Assembly (NCBI GenBank): GCA_035490315.1
Contig: DATHET010000172.1
Location: forward strand, 1-12,972
Reading direction: 5' to 3'
Length of the DNA: 12,972 nt
Source: JADJQU01 sp035490315
GTDB taxonomy: Bacteria; Planctomycetota; UBA1135; GCA-002686595
A program made the translations under genes and the position numbers. Shown here piece after piece: positions 6,342 through 12,972 of the stretch (positions within the stretch are counted from its first letter, which is position 1; each line of letters begins with the position of its first letter). The notes beneath the pieces are model-generated. The model did no database searches, was not told the origin of the DNA, and worked only from the letters and a program-made list of their open reading frames with translations.

Positions 6342-8576
6342 TCACGGGCACGTGATGAAGTGCAACGCGTCCGTCAACGTGGTGTTGTTCGTAGGAAGGA
6401 AACCAGGATCGCGGCCCCACCACTGAGTGTCGACCACCGTTCCGGAAACCTGCAGGGCCGCATGCGGCGCTCCGCCGAGCGTTCCTTGGGCGAATGCGTT
6501 GAAGTCGATCGAGAACACGCCCGTGCAGTCGATCACCGGCGGCGGCGAGCCTCCTGACATCACGGTCGGCGTGCGGTGGAGCGGGGCCTGGAGGCAGAGG
6601 ATTCCATTCTGATACGGCAGCGCCGCCTGTCCGCTGAGGCCGTAGAGCAGCACGCCGGTCTTCGCGTTGCGCACGTTCGAGCCGAGGATCGTGAATCCGG
6701 CTCCCAAGGTCGCGCTCGGGCTGCCGATGGAGCCGATCGAGGGCAGACAACCGAGTGAGTTCGTCTTCGCGGTGCAATAGCTGGCAGGCGATCCCGGACA
6801 GGCGCCTCGAACGAGCGCAACACTGCGCAGGCCCTTGGCGTCGATCTCGGCATGGATGAACCCCGGTGGGAGCAGCGGAGCTGGACCCAGTTCCGATCCC
6901 CAGGACACGAGCGATCCATCGCTCCTGCGCGCGATCGAGTGGAACTGGCCGGCAGCAACCTCGACGTACGAAAGTCCCGCGGGAAGCGCGGGCACATTGC
7001 ACTGGCCGGAGCTGGGATCACCCCAGGCCACTGCCGAGCCGTCGCTGCGCAGCGCCAGGTTGTGAAACTGCCCCGCGGAAATCTGTGTGTACACCAGACC
7101 GGCGGGAAGCCAGGGAACGTTGCACTGGCCGCGGCTGTTCGACCCCCAGGCCGCGATCGAGCCGTCGCTGCGCCGCGCAATGGAGTGGGATAGGCCGGCC
7201 GCGATCTCCACATACTTCAGGCCTGGCGGAATTGCCGGCACGAGGCATTGGCCAAAAGTCTGCTGACCCCAGGCCACGACCGAGCCGTCATTGCGTCGCG
7301 CGAGCGCGTGGAACCAACCCGCAGCGATTTCCGCGTTCAAGAGTCCGACAGGAAGGGGAGGCACGTTCAAGACGCCCCACCCGATCGACCCGAACGCCAC
7401 CACGGATCCGTCGCTGCGGCGCGCGAGGCTGAAGTCGCCGCCGGCGGCGACTTCAGCGTACGTGAGGCCAGGGGGAAGCGGGGGCGCGTCACACTGAGCG
7501 GTAAAATTATCTCCCCAGCCAACGACTGTTCCGTCGCTCTGCAGCCCCAGAGTATGGGTCGGGCCCGCAGCAACCTGCCGGTAGCCGAGTCCGCTGGCTT
7601 GAGGAGGCACGTTGCACTGGACCTGCGCATTGTCGCCCCAGGCCGCGACCGTCCCATCGCTGCGGCGCGCAGCCGAATGGTATTTGCCTGCAGCGATCTC
7701 TACGTAAGACAGTCCTGCGGGGAGCTGTGGAATGTTGCACTCCCCGTGGACGTTGTATCCAAACGCCACGACGCTCCCGTCGCTGCGACGTGCCAGGCTG
7801 TGCGTGTGCCCCGCTGCCACCTCGACGTACGTGAGGCCGACAGGCAGCGACGGGACATTGCACTGACCATGAGAATTGTCTCCGAACGCCAGGACAGAGC
7901 CGTCGCTGAGCCGAGCGAGAGAGTGTTGGGTACCTGTTGCGAACTGGACGTAGGAGAGACCGGCGGGAGGGGCAGGCACGTTGCACTGGCCGTTGGAATT
8001 GTCCCCCCAAGCCACGACGGAGCCGTCGCTGCACCGCGCGACGTTGTGGAAGCTGTGCGTCTCGACGTCGACATAGGTGATCCCGGGCGGTAGCGCAGGG
8101 ACGTTGAACTGACCGTAGGGATTGGCCCCAAAGGCCAGGATCGCTCCATCGCTGCGCCGCGCGAGGGTATGGACGGCTCCCGCCTCGACCTGGACGTAGT
8201 AAAGCCCGGGAGGCGGAGCAGGGACGTTGCACTGGCCGGCGCTGTTGCTTCCGAAAGCTACGACGGAACCGTCGCTGCGTCTGGCGACGACATGTCCGTT
8301 GCCCGCGGCGACTTCGACATACGAGAGGCCGGGGGGTGGCGCGGGCACGTTGCATTGAGAGGCAGCGTTGTTCCCCCAGACCACGAACGTGCCATCGTTG
8401 CGCCGCGCGAGGGTCTGGTAATCCCCGGTTTCGATGTCCACGAAGGCCTCGCTGGTCCAGCGGCTGTCGAAGACCTGCAAGCCCCACCCGGCTACTTCCG
8501 ACTGCGCAGTCGCGCTCGCGATCAACAGGGCGAAGGAAAGCATGGGCGCAATCAGACCCTTGATGTTCCTTGTCAT
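6342..8576 (-). CDS. Secreted RCC1-like beta-propeller protein with planctomycete-type C-terminal domain
   Basis: This is a 744-residue exported protein. Residues 1-25 form a signal peptide (cleavage around ATA-Q). Residues 46-575 hold 13 RCC1-type repeats with the recurring pieces VEVAAG, H-S-L-A-R-R-S-D-G-S, V-V-A-W-G-D-N and G-Q-C-N-V-P, then P-x-G-L-x-Y. The first 12 are exactly 41 residues; the last is 38. Residues 26-45 (AGWG piece) and 576-591 look like the two halves of one more repeat. The C-terminal domain (about 593-744) has Cys at 593, 601 and 610, then SNVRNAKTG, a second Cys-containing section and the WWGRDPG block before a terminal C-P. I recall this domain from large secreted planctomycete proteins, where its role is unknown. 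Strong GAGGAG lies 10 nt before the ATG. RCC1 blades usually mediate protein binding; no partner is visible here. It is single-gene and convergent with the upstream peptidase. Confidence 0.82.
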   Translation of the reverse strand: MTRNIKGLIAPMLSFALLIASATAQSEVAGWGLQVFDSRWTSEAFVDIETGDYQTLARRNDGTFVVWGNNAASQCNVPAPPPGLSYVEVAAGNGHVVARRSDGSVVAFGSNSAGQCNVPAPPPGLYYVQVEAGAVHTLARRSDGAILAFGANPYGQFNVPALPPGITYVDVETHSFHNVARCSDGSVVAWGDNSNGQCNVPAPPAGLSYVQFATGTQHSLARLSDGSVLAFGDNSHGQCNVPSLPVGLTYVEVAAGHTHSLARRSDGSVVAFGYNVHGECNIPQLPAGLSYVEIAAGKYHSAARRSDGTVAAWGDNAQVQCNVPPQASGLGYRQVAAGPTHTLGLQSDGTVVGWGDNFTAQCDAPPLPPGLTYAEVAAGGDFSLARRSDGSVVAFGSIGWGVLNVPPLPVGLLNAEIAAGWFHALARRNDGSVVAWGQQTFGQCLVPAIPPGLKYVEIAAGLSHSIARRSDGSIAAWGSNSRGQCNVPWLPAGLVYTQISAGQFHNLALRSDGSAVAWGDPSSGQCNVPALPAGLSYVEVAAGQFHSIARRSDGSLVSWGSELGPAPLLPPGFIHAEIDAKGLRSVALVRGACPGSPASYCTAKTNSLGCLPSIGSIGSPSATLGAGFTILGSNVRNAKTGVLLYGLSGQAALPYQNGILCLQAPLHRTPTVMSGGSPPPVIDCTGVFSIDFNAFAQGTLGGAPHAALQVSGTVVDTQWWGRDPGFLPTNNTTLTDALHFITCP
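6852..8441 (-). repeat. Thirteen tandem 41-residue (123-bp) RCC1-like repeats inside the propeller gene
   Basis: The coding repeat period is 123 bp, 12 times exact and once shortened to 114 bp. At DNA level the units are diverged, with the best-conserved piece encoding G-Q-C-N-V-P, so this is an old protein repeat. It produces shadow open frames in other frames, which are not genes. Confidence 0.85.
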
Positions 8577-8756
8577 GGCGGTGAATCTCCTCAGTGCTCC
8601 GGGTTCACGACGCGGCGAGTGGCGGAGCGAACAGCTGCGTGGAATGATAAGCCCGTTCGCGGAAGAACGCGCATACCTGTCGGAGACAGCGCGTCGAACC
8701 GCCGCTCGTGGCTGAGCCTTTACGGCCGTCCGAGTCTGTCTCCAGACTGTTCGAAG
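8577..8756. other. Intergenic region between the GNAT gene and the propeller gene
   Basis: This 180-bp stretch must hold the propeller gene's promoter. TATCAT (8649-8644 on the minus strand) is a possible -10 box without a convincing -35. Downstream of the GNAT stop lies the stem AGTCTG-GAGA-CAGACT (8748-8733, minus strand) with a GNRA-type loop and no T-run, a weak terminator candidate. No coding sequence is evident. Confidence 0.35.
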
Positions 8757-9236
8757 TCAGAGCTCGAGCTGCCAGGTCTGCGCCGTCAGGTCCTTGCCGA
8801 AGTCGTCGTGCTTCTGCTCTTCGATCAGGACGAAGCCGGCTTCTTCATAAAGATGCCGCGCGGCGTGGAGGACGTCGTTGGTCCAGAGCACGAGCGAGCC
8901 GTAGCCTGCCTTGCGCGAGAAACTGACGCACTCCGATACGAGCTGGCGTCCGATCCCGAGTCCTCGCGCGCCGGGCTCGACGTAGAGCATCCGCAATTGC
9001 GCGACGCTCGCAGACTTCTCGACGATGAAGACCGCGCCGACGATCTCGCCATCCTTCTCCGCGACGAAGCAGCGCTCGCGGCCGGGCTTGAACTCTCGCA
9101 GGAATTTCGCCGCGATTTCGGCGAGCAGAGCCTCGAAGGACTCGCCCCAGCCGTACTCCTTCCAATACAGGACGGCCTGGCGATGAACGATCCAACCCAT
9201 GTCTCCGGCTCGATGCTCGCGCAAGAGCACAGACAT
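8757..9236 (-). CDS. GNAT-family N-acetyltransferase
   Basis: This 159-residue protein shows the Gcn5-related acetyltransferase fold. GEIVGAVFIV gives strands beta3-beta4, and LRMLYVEPGARGLGIGRQLV (81-100) is the acetyl-CoA loop with R91-G-x-G-x-G. KAGYGSLVLWTND and AARHLYEEAGFVLI complete the C-terminal half, and it ends with DFGKDLTAQTWQLEL. The opening (GDMGWIVHRQ, LYWKEYGW, FEALLAEI) and closing motifs match the acetyltransferase half of MarR-GNAT fusion regulators, yet no MarR helix-turn-helix domain is present, so it stands alone. It starts 16 nt after the sdhB stop on the same strand and probably belongs to the sdh transcript. GGGAAG lies about 6 nt before the ATG. The substrate (small molecule or protein lysine) cannot be read from sequence. 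Confidence 0.85.
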   Translation of the reverse strand: MSVLLREHRAGDMGWIVHRQAVLYWKEYGWGESFEALLAEIAAKFLREFKPGRERCFVAEKDGEIVGAVFIVEKSASVAQLRMLYVEPGARGLGIGRQLVSECVSFSRKAGYGSLVLWTNDVLHAARHLYEEAGFVLIEEQKHDDFGKDLTAQTWQLEL

Positions 9237-9252
9237 GGGCGCTTCCCGACTC

Positions 9253-9993
9253 CTAGCCCGTGATCTTCGCGATCAGCATCTTCAGCGGATCGAAGAACCG
9301 GTCGACGACGCGCTCCTTCAGCGGAATGATCGCGTTGTCGGTGATCGTGATGTTCTCGGGGCAGACCTTCGTGCAGCACTTCGTGATGTTGCAGTAGCCG
9401 ATGCCGCCCTCGCCGCGCAAATGAGGCAAACGATCCTCGACGTCGAGTGGGTGCATCTCGAGAGCCGCCGTGTACACGAAGAAGCGCGGGCCCATGAAGG
9501 CCTCGTGCTTGTGGTGGTCGCGCAGCACGTGGCAGACGTCCTGGCACAGGAAGCACTCGATGCACTTGCGGAATTCCTGCACGCGGTCGACGTCGGCCTG
9601 CTGCATGCGCCAGGTGCCGTCCGGCGCGTCGGGCGGGCGCGGCTTGAAGGGCTTGATGCGTTTCTTGACCGCGAAATTCCAGGACACGTCGGTGACCAGG
9701 TCCTTGAGCACCGGGAAAGCGCGCAGCGGCTGGATCGTGACAGGCTCGTCGAGGTTCAAGTCGCTCATGCGCGTCATGCACATGAGCTTCGGCATGCCGT
9801 TGATCTCGGCCGAGCAGGAGCCGCACTTGCCGGCCTTGCAGTTCCAGCGCACCGCGAGATCGGGAGCGGATTCGGCCTGGATCTGGTGCACGGCGTCGAG
9901 CACGACCATGCCTTCGCCGACGTCGGTCGTGTAATCGACGGGCTTCGTGCCTTTCACGTCGCCGCGCGAGATCCTGAACGTTGCCTTGGTCAT
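9253..9993 (-). CDS. sdhB: Succinate dehydrogenase/fumarate reductase iron-sulfur subunit
   Basis: This 246-residue subunit carries electrons from the flavin of SdhA through three Fe-S clusters to quinone. The [2Fe-2S] ligands are C52, C57, C60 and C72 (CKAGKCGSC). The [4Fe-4S]/[3Fe-4S] ligands are C144, C147, C150 and C154 (CIECFLCQDVC), plus C201, C206 or C207, and C211 (CNITKCCTKVCP). The CIECFLCQ block is what I recall from the mycobacterial Sdh1/Rv0247c type rather than the E. coli type. The ATG overlaps the sdhA stop by one base (TGATG), with GGAG 8 nt upstream inside sdhA, indicating translational coupling. The complex sits on the cytoplasmic face of the inner membrane. Full length, all ligands present. 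Confidence 0.95.
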   Translation of the reverse strand: MTKATFRISRGDVKGTKPVDYTTDVGEGMVVLDAVHQIQAESAPDLAVRWNCKAGKCGSCSAEINGMPKLMCMTRMSDLNLDEPVTIQPLRAFPVLKDLVTDVSWNFAVKKRIKPFKPRPPDAPDGTWRMQQADVDRVQEFRKCIECFLCQDVCHVLRDHHKHEAFMGPRFFVYTAALEMHPLDVEDRLPHLRGEGGIGYCNITKCCTKVCPENITITDNAIIPLKERVVDRFFDPLKMLIAKITG

Positions 9994-11816
9994 CAAACCA
10001 TCTCCGCAATGATCTTCTTGTGGTCTTCGGTCGAGGGCGGCAGCGGGGCGCGGGCGAGCTTCATCGATCCGTCCGGGGCGCGCTCGATCACGTGGTTGAA
10101 CTTCGACCAGGCCTCGGCCTTCTCCGGGAAATCGTCGCGGAAGTGGGCGCCGCGACTTTCCTGGCGCTCGAGCGCGGAGATCGTGATCGCTTCGGCGACG
10201 CACAGGAGATTCTCGAGGTCGAGCGCGGTGTGCCAGCCCGGATTGAATTCGCGATTGCCCTCGACGTGCACCTTGCGCGCGCGCTTGTCGAGCTCGCGCA
10301 GGCCCGCGGCGGCCTGGCGCATCTCGGAGTCGGTGCGGACGATGCCGACCAGGTTCTGCATCATTTCCTGCAGCGCGTGCTGCACGATGTAGGCGTTCTC
10401 GGCGCCGGCGGCGTTCGAGCGCTCGAAGGGCTCGAGCGTTTTTCTCGCGACTTCTTCGACCTGGGCTTCGTTGATCGGCGCGGGGCCCTTTTGTTTGGCG
10501 AAGGCCGCCGCGAATTCGCCGGCGCGCTTGCCGAACACGAGCAGGTCCGAGAGGGAATTCCCGCCGAGTCGATTCGCGCCGTGCAGGCCGGCCGCGCTCT
10601 CGCCCGCGGCGAAGAGGCCAGGAACGCGCGACATCTGCGTTTCCGCGTCGACGCGCACGCCGCCCATCATGTAGTGAGTCGTCGGACCGACTTCCATCGG
10701 CGTGGTCGTGATGTCGAGGCCCGCCAGCTGCTTGAACTGGTGGTACATGCTCGGGAGCTTCTTCTTGATGTGCTCCGCGGCATTGGGAAGCTTCTCCTTG
10801 ATCCAGGAGATGTCGAGGAACACGCCGCCGTGCGGAGAGCCGCGGCCCGCCTTGACTTCGCGGTTGATGCAGCGCGCGACGTGGTCGCGCGTGAGCAGCT
10901 CCGGCGGCCGGCGCGCGTTCTTGTCGCCCTGGGTGTAGCGCCAGCCCTCCTCCTCGTTGTCGGCCGTCGAGCTTTTGTAGTTCTCCGGGATGTCGTCGAA
11001 CATGAAGCGCCGGCCGTCCTTGTTGCGCAGCACGCCGCCTTCGCCGCGCACGCCCTCGGTGACCAGGATGCCGCGCACGGAGGGCGGCCAGACCATCCCG
11101 GTGGGGTGGAACTGGACGAATTCCATGTCCATCAGCTCGGCGCCGGCGCGGTAGGCGAGGGCCTGGCCGTCGCCGGTGTACTCCCAGGAGTTGCTCGTGA
11201 TCTTGAACGCGCGGCCGATGCCGCCGGTCGCGATCACGACGGCGGGAGCCTTGAACACGCGGAAGCGGCCGCGCTCGCGGTCGTAGGCGAAAGCGCCGCA
11301 GACGCGGCCGCCTTCCTTGAGGATCTCGACCACCGTGCACTCCATGTGCACGTCGATGCCCTGGTGGATGCCGTGGTCCTGCAGGGTGCGGATCATTTCC
11401 AAGCCCGTGCGGTCGCCGACGTGGGCGAGGCGCGGGTAGCGGTGGCCGCCGAAATTGCGCTGCAGGATGCGGCCGTCCGGCGTGCGATCGAAGACCGCGC
11501 CCCAGGCCTCGAGCTCGCGCACGCGCGCGGGAGCTTCCTGAGCGTGGAGCTCGGCCATGCGCGGATTGTTCAAGTACTGGCCGCCGCGCATCGTGTCGGC
11601 GAAGTGCACGCGCCAGGAGTCGCGGTCGTCGACATTGGCGAGCGAGGCCGCCATGCCGCCTTCGGCCATCACGGTGTGGGCCTTGCCCAGGAGTGACTTG
11701 CAGACGAGTGCGACCCTGCAGCCGGCCGCCGAGGCCTCGATCGCCGCGCGCAGGCCCGCGCCGCCGGCGCCGATCACGATGACGTCGTGCTCGACCGTCG
11801 TGTATTCGGGCTTCAC
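9993..11816 (-). CDS. sdhA: Succinate dehydrogenase/fumarate reductase flavoprotein subunit
   Basis: This 607-residue flavoprotein oxidises succinate to fumarate. The FAD dinucleotide fold is VIVIGAGGAGLRAA (13-26). H47 in KAHTVMAEGG is the covalent FAD attachment residue. The substrate and catalytic residues line up with E. coli SdhA: H237 (QFHPTG), R310 (LTRDHVAR), H381 (THYMMGG) and R416 (GANRLGGNS). An extra stretch around 278-305 is typical of the long Sdh1-type proteins. It starts at a GTG that overlaps the sdhC stop by four bases (GTGA), with GGAGGA five nt upstream, an unusually strong ribosome binding site that fixes the start. The longer reading frame up to 12566 is only a shadow of sdhC. 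Succinate oxidation versus fumarate reduction cannot be told from sequence alone. Confidence 0.96.
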   Translation of the reverse strand: MKPEYTTVEHDVIVIGAGGAGLRAAIEASAAGCRVALVCKSLLGKAHTVMAEGGMAASLANVDDRDSWRVHFADTMRGGQYLNNPRMAELHAQEAPARVRELEAWGAVFDRTPDGRILQRNFGGHRYPRLAHVGDRTGLEMIRTLQDHGIHQGIDVHMECTVVEILKEGGRVCGAFAYDRERGRFRVFKAPAVVIATGGIGRAFKITSNSWEYTGDGQALAYRAGAELMDMEFVQFHPTGMVWPPSVRGILVTEGVRGEGGVLRNKDGRRFMFDDIPENYKSSTADNEEEGWRYTQGDKNARRPPELLTRDHVARCINREVKAGRGSPHGGVFLDISWIKEKLPNAAEHIKKKLPSMYHQFKQLAGLDITTTPMEVGPTTHYMMGGVRVDAETQMSRVPGLFAAGESAAGLHGANRLGGNSLSDLLVFGKRAGEFAAAFAKQKGPAPINEAQVEEVARKTLEPFERSNAAGAENAYIVQHALQEMMQNLVGIVRTDSEMRQAAAGLRELDKRARKVHVEGNREFNPGWHTALDLENLLCVAEAITISALERQESRGAHFRDDFPEKAEAWSKFNHVIERAPDGSMKLARAPLPPSTEDHKKIIAEMV

Positions 11817-12625
11817 AGGATCCTCCAGTCGTGCCAGATGCCCATGGAGCACAGGCGGATGTAGACGTCCGCGAAACCGACGCTGAACAGGCTGAACCAG
11901 GCGAAATTCCCGTGCTTCGCGTTGAGGCAGCTCACGCAGCGCCACGATTTCAGGCGTATCGGGCGACCCGATAGGACGTCGATCGAGCCGCCGATCAGGT
12001 GGCGCAGCGAGTGGCAGCTGAACGTGTAGGCGCCGAGCAGGATCACGTTGAGCACGAGCACCAGCGTGCCGAGGCCGATTCCGAAGTGCTCCGCGCCGCT
12101 CGCCCCACTCGGATCGGGGAACCACATCGCTTTCCACGCGTCGTAGGACAGCATCACGATGAACAGCACCGCGATGTAGAAGAAGTAGCGGTGCACGTTC
12201 TGCAGGATCAGCGGGAACGAGCGCTCGCCGAGGTATCCCTTGCGCGGCTCGCCGACCGTGCAGGCGATCGGGTCGGCCCAGAAGGCCTTGTAATAGGCGC
12301 CGCGGTAGTAGTAGCAGGTGAAGCGGAACAGGCCCGGCGCCCACAGGATCAGGAAGGCCGGCGAGAAGGGCATCAGCGACGGCCACCAGTTCGGCTGCGG
12401 TCCGAACCAGGAGTGGGGCGAGCTGCCGAAGATCTCCGGCGCGTAGAAGGGCGAGAGGTAGTTCGTGCCCGGCAGCCAGTAGTGGGCGTTCTGGAAGGCC
12501 GCCCAGGTCGAGTAGACGATGAAGGCCGAGAATCCGAGGAAGACGGCCAGCGGCTGGATCCACCACAAGTCGCGCCGCGCGGTCGCGCCGAATGCCGGCC
12601 TTTCCTGAACGCCAGTCAGTGCCAT
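11813..12625 (-). CDS. sdhC: Succinate dehydrogenase membrane-anchor cytochrome b-type subunit
   Basis: This 270-residue protein has five likely membrane spans: around WWIQPLAVFLGFSAFIVYS, PAFLILWAPGLFRFTC, YFFYIAVLFIVMLSY, LGTLVLVLNVILLGAYTF and FAWFSLFSVGFADVY. Histidines near membrane ends (QNVHRYFFY, SCHSLRH, AKHGNFAW) are candidate heme ligands. One subunit with five spans is the plan of single-subunit, two-heme anchors (type B). The middle block (CYYYRGAYYKAFW, then GEPRKGY) resembles mycobacterial Rv0249c as I recall it, matching the Sdh1-like A and B subunits. It passes electrons to quinone. I chose the ATG at 12625, which follows AAGGGA with three bases between. A GTG at 12640 adds five residues but has no ribosome binding site. 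First gene of the operon; the promoter upstream is unclear. Confidence 0.9.
   Translation of the reverse strand: MALTGVQERPAFGATARRDLWWIQPLAVFLGFSAFIVYSTWAAFQNAHYWLPGTNYLSPFYAPEIFGSSPHSWFGPQPNWWPSLMPFSPAFLILWAPGLFRFTCYYYRGAYYKAFWADPIACTVGEPRKGYLGERSFPLILQNVHRYFFYIAVLFIVMLSYDAWKAMWFPDPSGASGAEHFGIGLGTLVLVLNVILLGAYTFSCHSLRHLIGGSIDVLSGRPIRLKSWRCVSCLNAKHGNFAWFSLFSVGFADVYIRLCSMGIWHDWRIL
11817..11826 (-). promoter_or_regulatory. Strong Shine-Dalgarno for sdhA
   Basis: GGAGGA, with its GGAGG core at 11826-11822, sits five bases before the GTG at 11816. It lies inside the sdhC coding end and supports the GTG start and coupled translation. Confidence 0.7.
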
Positions 12626-12746
12626 CGGTCCCTTGTCCACGGTTGAGGAAGCTCTCGGACGCTCGGGATCCCGCGCAAGCAGGCTCCCGCGATCAGCAGA
12701 GCATCTTCGCCAGCGAGGGCCGGGGAATCAACTACCGGGGGGAGTC
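12626..12746 (-). promoter_or_regulatory. Upstream region of the sdh operon
   Basis: This is the 121-bp leader between sdhC and the hairpin. Any sdh promoter must lie here or across the hairpin. TTGATT (minus strand, near 12732) is a -35 candidate, but the sequence 17 bp on (GAAGAT) is a poor -10. I see no riboswitch or clear operator. Confidence 0.3.
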
Positions 12747-12833
12747 AGGTGAATTCGTCCGGAGTCGTGATGGGCATCTCCGCGCCGCGGAGCGGCCCGG
12801 AGATGCCCATCATGACTCCGGACGAATTCACCT
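12747..12833. repeat. Long near-perfect inverted repeat (hairpin element) bounded by GGAGTC direct repeats
   Basis: Two 36-nt arms (12747-12782 and 12798-12833) are complementary except for one position, G12767 opposite T, which can pair as G-U in a plus-strand transcript. The 15-nt centre can extend the stem: GCCGC (12784-12788) pairs with GCGGC (12792-12796), leaving the loop GGA. Each arm contains the palindromes GAATTC and TCCGGA. GGAGTC occurs directly before the left arm (12741-12746) and one base after the right arm (12835-12840), like a 6-bp target duplication; GGAGTC also occurs inside the left arm. No T-run follows on either strand, so it is not a standard intrinsic terminator. Possibilities are a palindromic mini-element, a bidirectional terminator or an RNA hairpin. 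Confidence 0.85.
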
Positions 12834-12972
12834 AGGAGTCTGCGCCACAGATTGCCAGGCAGCGGATTTTCTGCCTCTGGTCCCGGCTCCTCGGTGGCGC
12901 GCGATCCCGGGGAGTGTCTTGCCCGGCATCGACTTGGCATTGTGCCGAGTTCCACTCGGCCTCGATCGAGTC
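12834..12972. other. Right-edge region, no gene assigned
   Basis: No frame here is convincing. One minus-strand frame is open from the window edge to a TAG at 12834-12832, right at the hairpin, and could be the last 44 or so codons of a gene whose transcript ends at the hairpin, but the peptide has no family I recognise. Another minus-strand frame reads through the hairpin and looks like noise. Confidence 0.3.

Noticed and set aside
7248..8093. Plus-strand open frames with repetitive content opposite the propeller gene
   Set aside because: The repetition only mirrors the 123-bp repeats of the real minus-strand gene.
6852..8441. CRISPR-like periodicity
   Set aside because: The period is 123 bp, there are no short identical repeats separated by unique spacers, and the units are coding.
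8733..8748. Hairpin with GAGA loop after the GNAT gene as an intrinsic terminator
   Set aside because: Only a 6-bp stem and no T-run; mentioned in the intergenic entry but not called.
9981..11696. 571-codon plus-strand open frame opposite sdhA
   Set aside because: Antisense shadow of a complete SdhA with all catalytic residues.
9993..12566. 857-codon reading of sdhA with an N-terminal extension
   Set aside because: The extra 250 residues are a shadow of sdhC; the strong ribosome binding site and the GTGA overlap mark the true start at 11816.
12728..12955. 75-codon minus-strand open frame at the right edge
   Set aside because: It reads straight through both arms of the inverted repeat and has no recognisable motif or ribosome binding site.

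Overview
This window is a high-GC bacterial chromosome segment, most likely from a Planctomycetota bacterium. The evidence is the C-terminal domain of the large repeat protein (Cys-rich, with an N-T-T-L motif and a WWGRDPG block), which I associate from memory with secreted proteins of deep-branching planctomycetes. Two secreted gluzincin peptidases of DUF1570-like type and a mycobacterial Sdh1-like succinate dehydrogenase fit this. The lineage call is inference and rests on no search.

Layout, left to right. (1) Minus strand, 1-1353: a probable metal-uptake operon. A His/Cys-rich membrane-tethered small protein (922-1353) is followed by an outer-membrane receptor/porin of the zinc-regulated TonB-dependent-receptor type that runs off the left edge (1-697). 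A near-consensus sigma-70 promoter (TTGACA, 17 bp, TGTAAT) lies at 1396-1424. (2) Plus strand, 1481-6319: two secreted HExxH peptidases (1481-3082 and 4895-6319) flank a hipB-hipA antitoxin/kinase-toxin pair (3274-4867). Ahead of hipB is a TATAAT box with direct and inverted repeats that may be its autoregulatory operator. (3) Minus strand, 6342-8576: a 744-residue secreted RCC1-like beta-propeller protein with 13 repeats, twelve of them exactly 41 residues long. N- and C-terminal half repeats would complete a 14th blade. (4) Minus strand, 12625-8757: sdhC-sdhA-sdhB with 4-nt and 1-nt overlaps, followed 16 nt later by a GNAT acetyltransferase. (5) Upstream of sdh, at 12747-12833, is an almost perfect 87-nt hairpin bounded by GGAGTC direct repeats. 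The last 139 nt hold no gene I can defend.

The core metabolic unit is the Sdh operon, feeding electrons from succinate to quinone. The rest is cell-envelope and accessory material: metal acquisition, secreted peptidases, a toxin-antitoxin module and a probable exported propeller protein. I see no tRNA, rRNA, CRISPR array, transposase or phage gene. The items most worth a second look are the hairpin element, the 14-blade propeller hypothesis and the His/Cys protein paired with the outer-membrane receptor.
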